Part shown: positions 34,059 through 42,230 of the stretch, one piece after another
Layout of the letters: every line of letters begins with the position of its first letter
Numbering within the stretch: the stretch's first letter is position 1
Source: Roseibium polysiphoniae
GTDB lineage: Bacteria > Pseudomonadota > Alphaproteobacteria > Rhizobiales > Stappiaceae
Direction: 5' to 3'
Assembly (NCBI RefSeq): GCF_014842925.1
Contig: NZ_JACYXJ010000002.1
Coordinates: 186,001-250,000 of the forward strand
Length of the DNA: 64,000 bases
The notes under the pieces: generated by a model
Seen by the model: only the letters and a program-made list of their open reading frames with translations
Databases searched by the model: none
Told to the model about the DNA's origin: nothing
Program-made: the position numbers and the translations under genes

Positions 34059-34508
34059 TCAGCCGCCGCAGCCGCCGATGGTGACCTTGACTTCTTTTTT
34101 GTCCATGAATGTCGTGCCGTCGCTCATCTTGGCGACCGCGATCACATTCTGCGTCTTGGCAAGACGGATCCGCGTCTTGGCAGCCGCTTCGCCGCTCATG
34201 GCGGTGAAGTGGAATGTGGCAACGGCCGGGCTCGGGTTGCCCTCGGCGAGAATGAGAACCGATTCAACATAGTTGTCTGCGGTCATCGGACTGTCGACTG
34301 AGACAGAAACGGGAACCGTATTGCCGTTTTCTGCAATTTCCGGCGCCTCCAGGCTGATCTTGCCGCTTTCGGGCATGGCACCGCCGGAAAAGGCCTTGAT
34401 GGCTTCTTCGGTTTCAGCTGCGGCCGCATGGGCGAGCTGTCCGCCGAAGGTGATGAAGGCGGCAGCACCTGCGGTCAGGCCGAGCGCTTCGCGTCTGGTA
34501 AGGGACAT
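34059..34508 (-). CDS. soxY: SoxY, covalent sulfur carrier
   Basis: Periplasmic swinging-arm protein of 149 residues. A Tat signal (TRREALGLTAGAAAFITFGG) precedes the mature domain. The C-terminus ends in GGCGG; its cysteine carries the sulfur intermediates through SoxAX, SoxB and SoxCD. A good ribosome site (GGAGAAAGGG) precedes the ATG. Confidence 0.97.
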   Translation of the reverse strand: MSLTRREALGLTAGAAAFITFGGQLAHAAAAETEEAIKAFSGGAMPESGKISLEAPEIAENGNTVPVSVSVDSPMTADNYVESVLILAEGNPSPAVATFHFTAMSGEAAAKTRIRLAKTQNVIAVAKMSDGTTFMDKKEVKVTIGGCGG

Positions 34509-34532
34509 CCCTTTCTCCTTGGTCTTGAAAGG

Positions 34533-34994
34533 CTATTCGGAAAGCGTCGTCAGGTAGGCAACCACATCTTCCACGTCCTGAGCGGACAGGATGGTCTGAC
34601 CCTTGTGCTTTTCGGCAACGTTGATCCCGACGTTCATGGTGTAGAAGCCGGGCATGATGGTCTGTTCGCCGAAGACCTCCTTGCTGTCGATCACGATCGC
34701 GCGCAGCTCCTGCGCGGTCCAGCGATCACCAACCCCGTCAAGGGGCGGGCCGACTTCACCGTGGAACAGCTGGTCGCTGAGATCCGCGTTGACATGGCAG
34801 GCAAGGCAATTGCCTTTCTTGCGATCAGCGAATGTTTCCCGGCCGATGGTGGCATCGCCCGGTTTGCCGGTCAGGGAGGCGGTGACCTCCATGTCGACGA
34901 TCTCGACGTCGTCCGGCGCTAGCGTCTCGGCAAATGCCGATCCGGCAAGCGCGAAAGACGCAGCCGCAAATATGATTTTTAAGCCCTTGGTCAT
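34533..34994 (-). CDS. soxX: SoxX, monoheme cytochrome c of the SoxAX complex
   Basis: 153 residues from the ATG at 34994, which begins a signal peptide (MTKGLKIIFAAASFALAGSA, cut after FA). The heme site is CLACH (63-67); a methionine in the QTIMPGFYTMN segment is the probable sixth ligand. AGGAGG lies twelve bases upstream of the ATG, rather distant. First gene of the soxXYZA-BCDEF run; its own promoter and a structured leader lie upstream. Confidence 0.93.
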   Translation of the reverse strand: MTKGLKIIFAAASFALAGSAFAETLAPDDVEIVDMEVTASLTGKPGDATIGRETFADRKKGNCLACHVNADLSDQLFHGEVGPPLDGVGDRWTAQELRAIVIDSKEVFGEQTIMPGFYTMNVGINVAEKHKGQTILSAQDVEDVVAYLTTLSE

Positions 34995-35018
34995 CGCGTC
35001 GGCTTTCCTCCTCTTTCG

Positions 35019-35062
35019 GGACCGGTGGGCCCGGTCCTCAAGCCGGAACGTTTGGGCGTTCC
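35019..35062 (-). other. Two consecutive hairpins in the soxX leader
   Basis: Between the predicted promoter and soxX are two stems: 35045-35050 with 35057-35062 (GGAACG/CGTTCC, 6-base loop) and 35019-35025 with 35031-35037 (GGACCGG/CCGGTCC, 5-base loop). They would fold in the untranslated leader of about 80 bases, ahead of the ribosome site. No T-run follows, so they resemble stability or translation elements more than a terminator. Confidence 0.6.
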
Positions 35063-35080
35063 GACCTCCTCCTCGAATAA

Positions 35081-35109
35081 AATATATGATTTTCTGCATG
35101 TGTTGCCAA
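35081..35109 (-). promoter_or_regulatory. Predicted soxX promoter with overlapping candidate SoxR site
   Basis: On the minus strand TTGGCA (35109-35104) and TATATT (35086-35081) are 17 bp apart, a good sigma-70-like pair, about 90 bp upstream of soxX. An AT-rich element (35084-35099, ATATGATTTTCTGCAT on the plus strand) that resembles elements before soxV/soxS and the metallo-beta-lactamase gene overlaps it, where a repressor could block transcription. Confidence 0.55.
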
Positions 35110-35155
35110 TAGGTCTTTTGACAGACATTGAAAACACCACTGAAAATTGCGTCTT

Positions 35156-35752
35156 CTAGTCGTTTCCGAGACGGCCTTCCTCACGTAAGTCATTGATGAT
35201 ACGAGCATGATATTTCTGAAAATGCTCGTCTCCGGCGTAGCCTTTTTCCTGGACCCAGCGGAACATGTTCAAGAATGTCCACTTGCCGAAGGCGCCGGGC
35301 ATGGTGGCGACGGCGGCTTCTGCGACCGTTTTGCCCTCCGGTACGGATTCGGGCAGGAACACGATTGTCGGGGTGAAGACATAGCCCCATTTGCGAGCCG
35401 CCGACTTTTCGGTGAGCGTGTCGCCGTCCAGATCGATGACCTCCTCATCGCCGAACATGTTGTATTGAACGACCATGAAGTTGGCCTTGATGTAGTCGGA
35501 TACCTCCGGGTCGGAGAGGATCTTCTCATGCATCGCGCGGCAGTAGATGCAGCCGCGCTGTTCGAAGATGACCGCCAGGCGTTTGCCCTCATCGGTGGCT
35601 GTCTCGATGTCCTCTGCCATGTCGCGGAAGGTGATGGTGAACCAGTCCTGCTTGTGCAGCCCGTCTTCGCCCATTTCGGCTGCGAGTGCCGCCGGCGCTG
35701 AGAGCACGCCAAGAAGTCCAGCCAGAACTAGGGATCTGAGCAACTTGATCAT
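35156..35752 (-). CDS. soxW: SoxW, periplasmic thioredoxin-like protein
   Basis: 198 residues from the ATG at 35752 (GGAGG five bases upstream), with a signal peptide ending at AALAAE. The redox motif is CIYC (68-71) in FEQRGCIYCRAM, of the DsbD-gamma/thioredoxin-like type. In Paracoccus-type systems SoxW receives electrons from SoxV and helps keep SoxY or its partners reduced. It lies 26 bp after soxV, forming the soxVW pair. Confidence 0.88.
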   Translation of the reverse strand: MIKLLRSLVLAGLLGVLSAPAALAAEMGEDGLHKQDWFTITFRDMAEDIETATDEGKRLAVIFEQRGCIYCRAMHEKILSDPEVSDYIKANFMVVQYNMFGDEEVIDLDGDTLTEKSAARKWGYVFTPTIVFLPESVPEGKTVAEAAVATMPGAFGKWTFLNMFRWVQEKGYAGDEHFQKYHARIINDLREEGRLGND

Positions 35753-35778
35753 GATGTCCTCCATGTGTGACCCACGCC

Positions 35779-36513
35779 CTAGCCGATCTGGCTGAAGACG
35801 GGGAAGGCTTCCAGAAGCCAGAAGGCGATTGTCGACATCTGGCCGGTGACGAAGAGAAGGCCGGTCAATACGAGAAACCCGCCCATGACCTTCTCGACGG
35901 TTCCCATGTGCTTTCGAAACCGCGAGGCCCATCCAAGGAACCGGCTCGCAAAGGCGGCGGCCAGAATGAACGGGATGCCTATGCCTAGGGCGTAGGCGGC
36001 GAGCAGCAGGCCTCCCTGGCCGGTGCTGCCAGTGGACCCGGCCATGAACAGGATCGCGGCCAGAACCGGGCCGACGCAGGGCGTCCAGCCAAAGGCAAAG
36101 GCGAGCCCCATGACAAAGGCGCCCAAAAGGCCTGGCGGTTTGCGCTCCACCTGGACGCGGGCTTCGCGAAACAGCAGGGAGATCCGGAAAAGGCCGAGAA
36201 AATGCAGGCCCATGATGATGATGATGATCCCGGCAATGATCGACAGGGTGTCGAAGTAGCGGGCGATCGACTGACCGATCACGCTGGCGGTCGCGCCGAG
36301 AGCGACAAAGACCACCGAGAACCCCAACACGAAGGCGACGGACGACAACACAATGCGCCGGCTTGTTGCGGCCGTTGCCGTTTCACCCTTCAGCTCGGCG
36401 ACGCTGACGCCGGCCAGGTAACACAGGTAGGGTGGCACGATCGGCAGGACGCAAGGGGAGACAAAAGACAGCAAGCCGGCCAAAAAGGCCGCGCCGATCG
36501 ACACGTCGAGCAT
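35779..36513 (-). CDS. soxV: SoxV, CcdA/DsbD-type transmembrane thiol transporter
   Basis: Inner-membrane protein with about six helices, 244 residues from the ATG at 36513 (GGGAGGAG upstream). The paired redox cysteines are Cys21 (SPCVLPIVPPYL) and Cys146 (WTPCVGPVLAAI), the CcdA signature. It passes reductant from cytoplasmic thioredoxin to periplasmic SoxW. It diverges from soxS, with 123 bp between the starts. Confidence 0.93.
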   Translation of the reverse strand: MLDVSIGAAFLAGLLSFVSPCVLPIVPPYLCYLAGVSVAELKGETATAATSRRIVLSSVAFVLGFSVVFVALGATASVIGQSIARYFDTLSIIAGIIIIIMGLHFLGLFRISLLFREARVQVERKPPGLLGAFVMGLAFAFGWTPCVGPVLAAILFMAGSTGSTGQGGLLLAAYALGIGIPFILAAAFASRFLGWASRFRKHMGTVEKVMGGFLVLTGLLFVTGQMSTIAFWLLEAFPVFSQIG

Positions 36514-36587
36514 TTCTCTCCTCCCTCTGAGCGATGCCCGGACCCTGGCTCCTCCCATGATCCGTTCACCGACTGGTGATTTAAAAT

Positions 36588-36603
36588 ATTCAAAACTTGA
36601 TAT
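36588..36603. promoter_or_regulatory. Candidate SoxR operator between soxV and soxS
   Basis: An AT-rich interrupted dyad (ATTCAAAACTTGATAT) lies in the divergent soxV/soxS gap. Read on the other strand it resembles elements at soxX (35084-35099) and before the metallo-beta-lactamase gene (39694-39711). On the minus strand TTGCAA and TATTTT flank it at promoter spacing for soxV. ArsR-type regulators bind such sites. Confidence 0.4.
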
Positions 36604-36636
36604 ATATTGCAATCAGAGAATTTGATGAGGTGATGG

Positions 36637-37041
36637 GTGCACACGAAAATCACAGCCCTTACGACACGCTTGGCCCCAGGTCTGCTGCTGACGCTGATGT
36701 TGGCGATCATGCTTCTGGCGGCCCAATTACCTGCGCGGGCAGCCGAGCTGGTGATGCTGGAACAGCCTGGCTGTTCCTGGTGCAAGCGCTGGAACGAGGA
36801 GATCGGAACGGCCTATCCGAACACGGAAGAGGGCAAGCTGGCGCCGTTGCGCCGGGTGGACATCACCGAGGGCTGGCCGGCCGATCTCGGGCAGGTTCGC
36901 CGTGAGCGTCTGACCCCGACCTTCATCCTGGTGGAAGACGGCGAAGAGGTGGCCCGGCTGCGCGGGTATCCGGGCGCGCATTTCTTCTGGCCGGTGCTCA
37001 ACGACATGCTCTCGAAATTGTCATCGACATCGATCAACTGA
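36637..37041 (+). CDS. soxS: SoxS, periplasmic thioredoxin-like protein
   Basis: 134 residues beginning at GTG 36637 with GAGG six bases upstream. A signal-anchor stretch (LLLTLMLAIMLLAAQLPARAA) precedes a thioredoxin-like domain with CSWC (46-49) in QPGCSWCKRWN. In Paracoccus SoxS is needed for full reactivation of the Sox system. It lies directly before soxR and diverges from soxVW, the same order as in the well-studied sox locus. Confidence 0.88.
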   Translation: MHTKITALTTRLAPGLLLTLMLAIMLLAAQLPARAAELVMLEQPGCSWCKRWNEEIGTAYPNTEEGKLAPLRRVDITEGWPADLGQVRRERLTPTFILVEDGEEVARLRGYPGAHFFWPVLNDMLSKLSSTSIN

Positions 37042-37132
37042 AACCTGCCGTCGCTTTCTTCACGGGCCAATCTGGTGTAATTGCGACCCGCAGGCGGCTC
37101 ATCAGTCTTTCAAACGGGAATGGCAAACGATC

Positions 37133-37483
37133 ATGAACCTTCCGATCCTGACATCAGGAACCGATCCGGAGGAATTCCAGCTTCTGGTCGAACAGGCCCG
37201 CAAGGCCAGCGACCTGCTGAAGTCGCTGTCTCATGAAGTGCGCTTGCTAATCCTTTGCCTCTTGTCCGAGGGGGAGAAGTCGGTTTCGGAGCTTGAAGAC
37301 ATCCTGACCATGCCGCAGGCTGCTGTTTCCCAACAATTGGCGCGTTTGCGTTCGGACGGGCTTGTTGCGTCGCGCCGCGAAGGGCGGATGATCTTCTACA
37401 GCCTGACCGACAGCGAGGTCCGCGACATCATCGGCGCACTTTACGAGTTGTTCTGCAAGGACGCGCGCCCGGATCAGGACTAA
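37133..37483 (+). CDS. soxR: SoxR, ArsR-family repressor
   Basis: 116-residue winged-helix protein of the ArsR/SmtB family. LKSLSHEVRLLILCLLSEGEKSV is the N-terminal helix region and MPQAAVSQQLARLRSDGLV the recognition helix; a cysteine in the LLILCLL segment and one in LFCKDARPDQD are present, consistent with thiol sensing as in sox-type and BigR-like members. Known SoxR proteins repress sox genes until thiosulfate or sulfane sulfur is present. Targets here are likely the soxV/soxS and soxX promoters. Confidence 0.9.
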   Translation: MNLPILTSGTDPEEFQLLVEQARKASDLLKSLSHEVRLLILCLLSEGEKSVSELEDILTMPQAAVSQQLARLRSDGLVASRREGRMIFYSLTDSEVRDIIGALYELFCKDARPDQD

Positions 37484-37632
37484 CGTCGGCCAGTTTCTTT
37501 TCCCGCAGAGCGCTCGACTAGCAGTTTATCAGCCTTGGTGAAGGTGAACGGTTTCATCTGCGACCGTTTTTGCTCTAGGCTGACAGAAAGCTGGCAAAGA
37601 CCGGCATATATGGCTTTGGGAGGAGAAAGCCG

Positions 37633-38739
37633 ATGGGAGACCTGGATCCCCAGGTGCTCTTGCCGTTTCTCGGGCTTGCTGCGGGTGCAGTGCTCGGATT
37701 CGTGGCGAGGGTGAACCGTTTTTGCACCATGTCGTCGCTCGAACGCTATTGGTATGCGGGCGATGCGACTGGCTTGCGGACGTGGGTGCTTGCGGCGGCG
37801 ACTGCACTTGCCCTGACACAGGCGTTGAATGCCGCAGGGCTCGCCGCCATCGACCAGTCCTTTTATCTGGATGCTTCCTTGCCCTGGACCGGCGCCATTC
37901 TCGGTGGCGCGCTCTTCGGGCTCGGCATGGCTTTCGTCGGCACCTGTGGCTTTGGCGCGGTCGTCCGGCTTGGCGGTGGCAGTCTTCGAGCTCTCGTGGT
38001 TTTGATTGTTCTTGGGCTTTCGGCTTTGGCCGCGCAGCGCGGGTTGATCGCGCAGGGGCGGGTGTTCCTCGTCGATAATCTCGCGCTCGATCTGTCCTTT
38101 GCCGGAGACCAGTCGCTCGGCAGTCTCATCTCCGCATGGGTTGGGGCGGATGTGCGAACGCCTGTCGTGCTGGTTGTCCTCGCCGCGCTGCTGTTCTGGA
38201 TCTTTCGGGATACTCGTTACCGCCGCAAAGGCCTGCAGATCGTGACAGGTGTCCTCATCGGTGCGGCCATCGCCTTTGGCTGGTGGGCAACGACATTTGT
38301 CTCCCGCGAGGCGTTTGCGCCGGTTCAGATCGAGGCGGGATCATTCGTCGTGCCGGTCGGAGACACGATCCTGCAGTTCGTTACCTATACGGGCACGCTG
38401 CCGGACTATGGCGTCGGCCTGATCCTTGGAACCTTGCTGGGCGCGATCGCCGGCGCGCGGTGGCGGCAGGACACAAGGTGGGAGGCCTGTGATGATGCTA
38501 GGGAACTCTCCCGCCATCTTCTGGGTGCCGCGCTCATGGGCGTCGGAGGTGTATTTGCCATGGGCTGCACCGTAGGGCAGGGCATCACGGGCTTTTCGAC
38601 CCTGGCCGTCTCCGTGCCGCTGGTGATGGTGTCCATGGCCTTTGGTGCCCGTGTTGGCCTGGCGATCTTGGTTGAAGGATCGGCACTTGCCGCCTTCCGC
38701 CGGAACGATGTTGGCTCTGGCGGCCGGACGGCTGGCTAG
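37633..38739 (+). CDS. YeeE/YedE (TsuA/SoxT-like) sulfur-compound transporter, first copy
   Basis: Membrane protein of 368 residues with about nine to ten helices. The family repeats a half-channel motif with conserved cysteines: Cys31 (RVNRFCTMSS), Cys105 (FVGTCGFGAV) and Cys312 (FAMGCTVGQG). In TsuA these cysteines guide thiosulfate through the membrane by transient interactions; SoxT proteins of Hyphomicrobium are relatives. GGAGGAG precedes the ATG. It lies 149 bp after soxR; the convergent metallo-beta-lactamase gene overlaps its last four bases. Substrate (thiosulfate or sulfane sulfur) inferred from location. Confidence 0.88.
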   Translation: MGDLDPQVLLPFLGLAAGAVLGFVARVNRFCTMSSLERYWYAGDATGLRTWVLAAATALALTQALNAAGLAAIDQSFYLDASLPWTGAILGGALFGLGMAFVGTCGFGAVVRLGGGSLRALVVLIVLGLSALAAQRGLIAQGRVFLVDNLALDLSFAGDQSLGSLISAWVGADVRTPVVLVVLAALLFWIFRDTRYRRKGLQIVTGVLIGAAIAFGWWATTFVSREAFAPVQIEAGSFVVPVGDTILQFVTYTGTLPDYGVGLILGTLLGAIAGARWRQDTRWEACDDARELSRHLLGAALMGVGGVFAMGCTVGQGITGFSTLAVSVPLVMVSMAFGARVGLAILVEGSALAAFRRNDVGSGGRTAG

Positions 38740-39683
38740 CCTTCGGCGACAAACCGGTAGGCGTTGCCGGCCTTTTCGGCGCGGCCGACGCCCGGATGGG
38801 GCAGGTGATAGCCGATGATCTTCGTGCGATCTCCGGCGATCCGGTCCAGCAACGCCTTGCGGGTCGCTGCGCCCTTTTCGCGGTCTTGGTCGGTACCGGA
38901 GCGCCACTCCGGCTTTTCAAAAGAGATAACCGCATTGGCAATGGCGTCGCCGCCCACCAGCAGGCTTTCCGAGCCGCCGTGGAGCACATAGGACATGTGG
39001 CCCGGCGTGTGGCCGGAGGTGTCGATGGCCTCGACGCCAGAGATGACTTCCATGCCCGGCCGGATCATCTCGACCTGATCGGCAATGGCGTCAAACCGGC
39101 TCCTTGCGCCAACGACGAAGCTTTTGCGTTCCTCCGGCGTGTTGGCCAGGGTGTCATCGGCGCGCCAATAGTCCCATTCGGCCTCGGGCACCCAGTATTG
39201 CGCTTCTGAAAACAGCGGGTCATCAAAGTCATCCAGAACGCCCCAGATATGGTCCGGATGGCCGTGCGTGAAGATCACGTCGGTCACCTCCGCAGGATCG
39301 ATGCCAGCGTCTTCCAGATGTCCAAGCAGATCTCCTGCGCTGGGCTGAAAGTTGGCGCCTGCGCCGGCATCAAACAGAACCAGTCGGTCGCCTGTGCGAT
39401 AGAGGGTGACATTGCAATCGGGAGCGTATGTGTCGTTCGCCAGACCATGTGGTTCCAAGAGCGCCTGGATTTCCTCCGGGCTCTGCTCCGGCAGAACGAA
39501 GTTCATCGGCAGGCTGAGATTTCCGTCGGAAAACACCTGGACCTCAGCTTCACCGAGCTTCATCGGATTTGCCAGCGCAGTCTTCGCGGCAAGGCCTGTG
39601 CCAAGGGACAGGGCCAAGGCGGCGCTGCCTTTCAGGATCGAGCGGCGTGATGGATCGGCCAACAGAACGGACGGTCGTGACAT
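38736..39683 (-). CDS. Metallo-beta-lactamase-fold hydrolase, SoxH-like, Tat-exported
   Basis: Periplasmic zinc hydrolase, 315 residues from the ATG at 39683 (GGAGG six bases upstream). The Tat signal reads PSRRSILKGSAALALSLGTG. Zinc ligands are in FTHGHPDHIWG (140-145), DTSGHTPGHMSY and VGGDAIANA. SoxH and similar proteins accompany sox operons, and their activity has not been pinned down; beta-lactamase activity is unlikely. It lies between two YeeE/YedE genes, with a candidate SoxR-like site upstream. Confidence 0.85.
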   Translation of the reverse strand: MSRPSVLLADPSRRSILKGSAALALSLGTGLAAKTALANPMKLGEAEVQVFSDGNLSLPMNFVLPEQSPEEIQALLEPHGLANDTYAPDCNVTLYRTGDRLVLFDAGAGANFQPSAGDLLGHLEDAGIDPAEVTDVIFTHGHPDHIWGVLDDFDDPLFSEAQYWVPEAEWDYWRADDTLANTPEERKSFVVGARSRFDAIADQVEMIRPGMEVISGVEAIDTSGHTPGHMSYVLHGGSESLLVGGDAIANAVISFEKPEWRSGTDQDREKGAATRKALLDRIAGDRTKIIGYHLPHPGVGRAEKAGNAYRFVAEG

Positions 39684-39693
39684 GATTTTCCTC

Positions 39694-39711
39694 CACATAT
39701 GCAATTTTTTG
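39694..39711. promoter_or_regulatory. AT-rich element resembling the candidate SoxR sites
   Basis: ATATGCAATTTTTTGAAT, just upstream of the ribosome site of the metallo-beta-lactamase gene, resembles the elements at soxV/soxS and soxX with two extra central bases. The nature of the site is inferred from similarity and position. Confidence 0.35.
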
Positions 39712-39835
39712 AATTTATCCTCCCTTCCTTGAGCAACGTCAATGCGCGAGTGCGCCAGGCCGCGCGAGGTCTACCAGCGAAAACACCCGGAAATCGGGAA
39801 AATTCCTGCTGTCCAAGCAGAGAGGGAGACGTGCC

Positions 39836-40930
39836 ATGGACCTGAGCTTTCTTCTCGAGCGCGTGCCCGAACCACTGATCCTTGCGGCCGGAGGACTGCT
39901 GGTGGGCATGATGTTCGGGGCGTTTGCACAGCAAAGCCGGTTTTGCCTGCGGGCGGCGGCGCTGGACTTTGCACATGGTATTTTCGGAGTTCGGCTGTCT
40001 GTCTGGCTGTTCGCTTTTTCCGCCGCGCTGGTGATGACGCAAGTTCTGGCCGGCCTTGGTCAGGTGCAGATCAATGAGGCGCGCCAGCTGGCCTCGCCGC
40101 AAAGCCTTTCCGGGGCGGCCATCGGCGGTCTTCTGTTTGGGGCGGGCATGGTGCTGGCGCGTGGTTGCGCCAGCCGGCTGCTGGTTCTTTCCGCCACGGG
40201 CAATCTGCGCGCACTCCTGTCCGGTCTTGTCTTTGCGGTGATCGCCCAGGCAAGCCTGCGCGGGATCCTCATGCCCGGACGCGAGTGGATTGCAGGCTGG
40301 GTGACGACAGCGGATGTCGGCGGCAATGATCTGGTGGCGATGCTCGGCGCATCGAGTGCTGCGACATTCGGTTTCGGACTGCTCTGGCTGGCCGCGGCAG
40401 TCTTCTTTGCAATCAGATCCCATGCGCCGATCTGGCAGATGGCGGCTGCGGCCGTGGCAGGGCTGGCGATACCACTCGCCTGGTGGTTCACCTCTTCCAT
40501 GGCCCGGCAGGCTTTCGATCCGGTGCAGGTGGAAGGTGTAACCTTTACAGGACCATCCGCGGACACTTTGATGCTGTTCCTATCGCCGCCTGGTTCGCAG
40601 CTCGACTTCGACATTGGTCTGGTGCCGGGTGTCTTTCTCGGGTCCTTTCTGGCCGCCTTCCTGGCGCGCGAGCTGGCGCTTCAGGGGTTCGAGGGCGGCA
40701 GATCCATGGCGCGCTACATGACCGGTGCGGCCATGATGGGTTTTGGCGGCATGCTGGCAGGAGGCTGCGCGGTCGGTGCCGGTGTCACCGGTGCCTCGAT
40801 CTTCGCCCTGACAGCCTGGATTACGCTGACGGGCATCTGGCTGTCAGCTGCTCTGACCGACAAGGCTCTGTCGCGCATGGAGGTCAGGTCGGAACCATCT
40901 GGCGAAGGCGTCGCGCTCGATGCGCCCTGA
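39836..40930 (+). CDS. YeeE/YedE (TsuA/SoxT-like) sulfur-compound transporter, second copy
   Basis: Membrane protein of 364 residues, about nine to ten helices. Conserved cysteines are Cys37 (SRFCLRAA), Cys111 (LARGCASRLL) and Cys311 (AGGCAVGAG). It is clearly diverged from the copy at 37633 (different motif contexts, RGCAS in place of GTCGF), so the pair may handle different compounds or opposite directions. GAGGGAGACGTGCC precedes the ATG. It converges with the CPBP-fusion gene six bases away. Confidence 0.88.
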   Translation: MDLSFLLERVPEPLILAAGGLLVGMMFGAFAQQSRFCLRAAALDFAHGIFGVRLSVWLFAFSAALVMTQVLAGLGQVQINEARQLASPQSLSGAAIGGLLFGAGMVLARGCASRLLVLSATGNLRALLSGLVFAVIAQASLRGILMPGREWIAGWVTTADVGGNDLVAMLGASSAATFGFGLLWLAAAVFFAIRSHAPIWQMAAAAVAGLAIPLAWWFTSSMARQAFDPVQVEGVTFTGPSADTLMLFLSPPGSQLDFDIGLVPGVFLGSFLAAFLARELALQGFEGGRSMARYMTGAAMMGFGGMLAGGCAVGAGVTGASIFALTAWITLTGIWLSAALTDKALSRMEVRSEPSGEGVALDAP

Positions 40931-40936
40931 AACCTC

Positions 40937-42106
40937 TTAAAGCAGCACCATTATGGAAGCGGCACAGCCGAGGTAATAGTGCAGCAGGGAGACGCCGGCG
41001 AGATTGCCCGAGCGCAGGTAGAAATAGCCGAAAGCCAGGCTGCCGAAAAACGTCACGAGGACCGCATCAAGCCCGAAGGCAAGGTGCAGGACCGAGAAGA
41101 CGACGCTGGTCAGGAATACGGAGCGATGACCGGTGCGGTCATCCAGGAACCGCCGGAAAAGGCCCTGGATCAGCCCGCGGGCACCAAGTTCCTGGAAGAT
41201 GCTGTGAAAGAAGTAGTGAAACAGGAACCAGGTATCGACCGTCGCGCCTTCAGCGGCAGCAGTGTCTTCGCCCTGCAGATCAGAGGCCGGCAGAAAGAAG
41301 ATCACCAGGCCTGCGACAAGCGTCAGACCGAGACAGATGAGGCTGGCTTCTCTCAGGGAGCTCCACAGGCCTTTCTTGCGAATGCCGAGTTGATTGAGCG
41401 GAATGTTGAGAAGCCGGATCGTGATCAAGCTCGGCAGCGCCAGCATCAACAGGCCCTGCCAGGCAAAACGGGCCTCATAGACATCTTCAACAACATCTTC
41501 GGCCACCACATAGAACAGCACCATCGCCACGAGGAATATGGAGATCGTGTAGATTAGAAAGTGGCCAAATTCATTTTGCCGCTGCTGATGCTCCAACTCT
41601 TTTTCAAGACCGGCGACAACCGCCTCATTGGTGTTCCTGGTGCGCTGGACCACTTGGCTTGCAAGGGCGCCCTTCATGTCACCGATGATCCTGTCGCCAT
41701 CGGGCAGGGCGCGAAGCGCTTCATAGGGCAGGCGCAGCACTTCACAGTCGCTCGTTACGCGTACGCTGGCTGAGCGTGGCGCGGCATCCAGAAAGGCAAA
41801 TTCTCCGATGATGCTGCCAGGGCCGATCGTGCCGAGCACGACCTCGTCGAGACCGTTTTTGCCAGTCAGAAACGGCACCAGCGTCCCGGAAAGCACGATG
41901 TAGAGGTCGCGATCGCTTTCGCCCTTCTTCAGCAGGATGGATCCGGCAGACCGACGCAGCGGCTCGGCAAGAGAAAGAACGCTCTCGCGATCTTCGTTGG
42001 TCAAGGAATGAAACAGGCCGAGGGTCTTGAGATCTGAGGCCGACAGGGAATTGGGGGCTATGTCCGGGGACCCGCTCGCCTCGGAGCGGGACGTATCAAG
42101 ATGCAC
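40937..42106 (-). CDS. Cyclic-nucleotide-binding domain fused to a CPBP-family intramembrane protease
   Basis: 389 residues, GTG start at 42106. Residues about 30-140 form a cNMP-binding domain: the phosphate-binding cassette reads GEFAFLDAAPRSASVR (101-116) with the conserved Glu and Arg. Residues 180 to the end hold about seven to eight membrane helices of the CPBP (Abi/CAAX protease) family: motif one is FQELGARGL (305-312, first Glu replaced by Gln), motif two SVLHLAFG (His341) and a third histidine in SLLHYYLGC. A coiled stretch (about 160-180) joins the parts. Architecture suggests membrane proteolysis or transport control by a cyclic nucleotide. It converges with the YeeE/YedE gene and has no obvious partner. 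Confidence 0.85.
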   Translation of the reverse strand: MHLDTSRSEASGSPDIAPNSLSASDLKTLGLFHSLTNEDRESVLSLAEPLRRSAGSILLKKGESDRDLYIVLSGTLVPFLTGKNGLDEVVLGTIGPGSIIGEFAFLDAAPRSASVRVTSDCEVLRLPYEALRALPDGDRIIGDMKGALASQVVQRTRNTNEAVVAGLEKELEHQQRQNEFGHFLIYTISIFLVAMVLFYVVAEDVVEDVYEARFAWQGLLMLALPSLITIRLLNIPLNQLGIRKKGLWSSLREASLICLGLTLVAGLVIFFLPASDLQGEDTAAAEGATVDTWFLFHYFFHSIFQELGARGLIQGLFRRFLDDRTGHRSVFLTSVVFSVLHLAFGLDAVLVTFFGSLAFGYFYLRSGNLAGVSLLHYYLGCAASIMVLL

Positions 42107-42230
42107 GGTGTTGCCTCTGGGAAATGAAATCTGACCTGAAATGTGCGCCTGCCGATTCTTGGCATAGGTGAACCAGTCGGCAGCGTTACGTGAACATGAA
42201 CGGAGCCGGCTTGATTCGGCAAGGCTGTGC

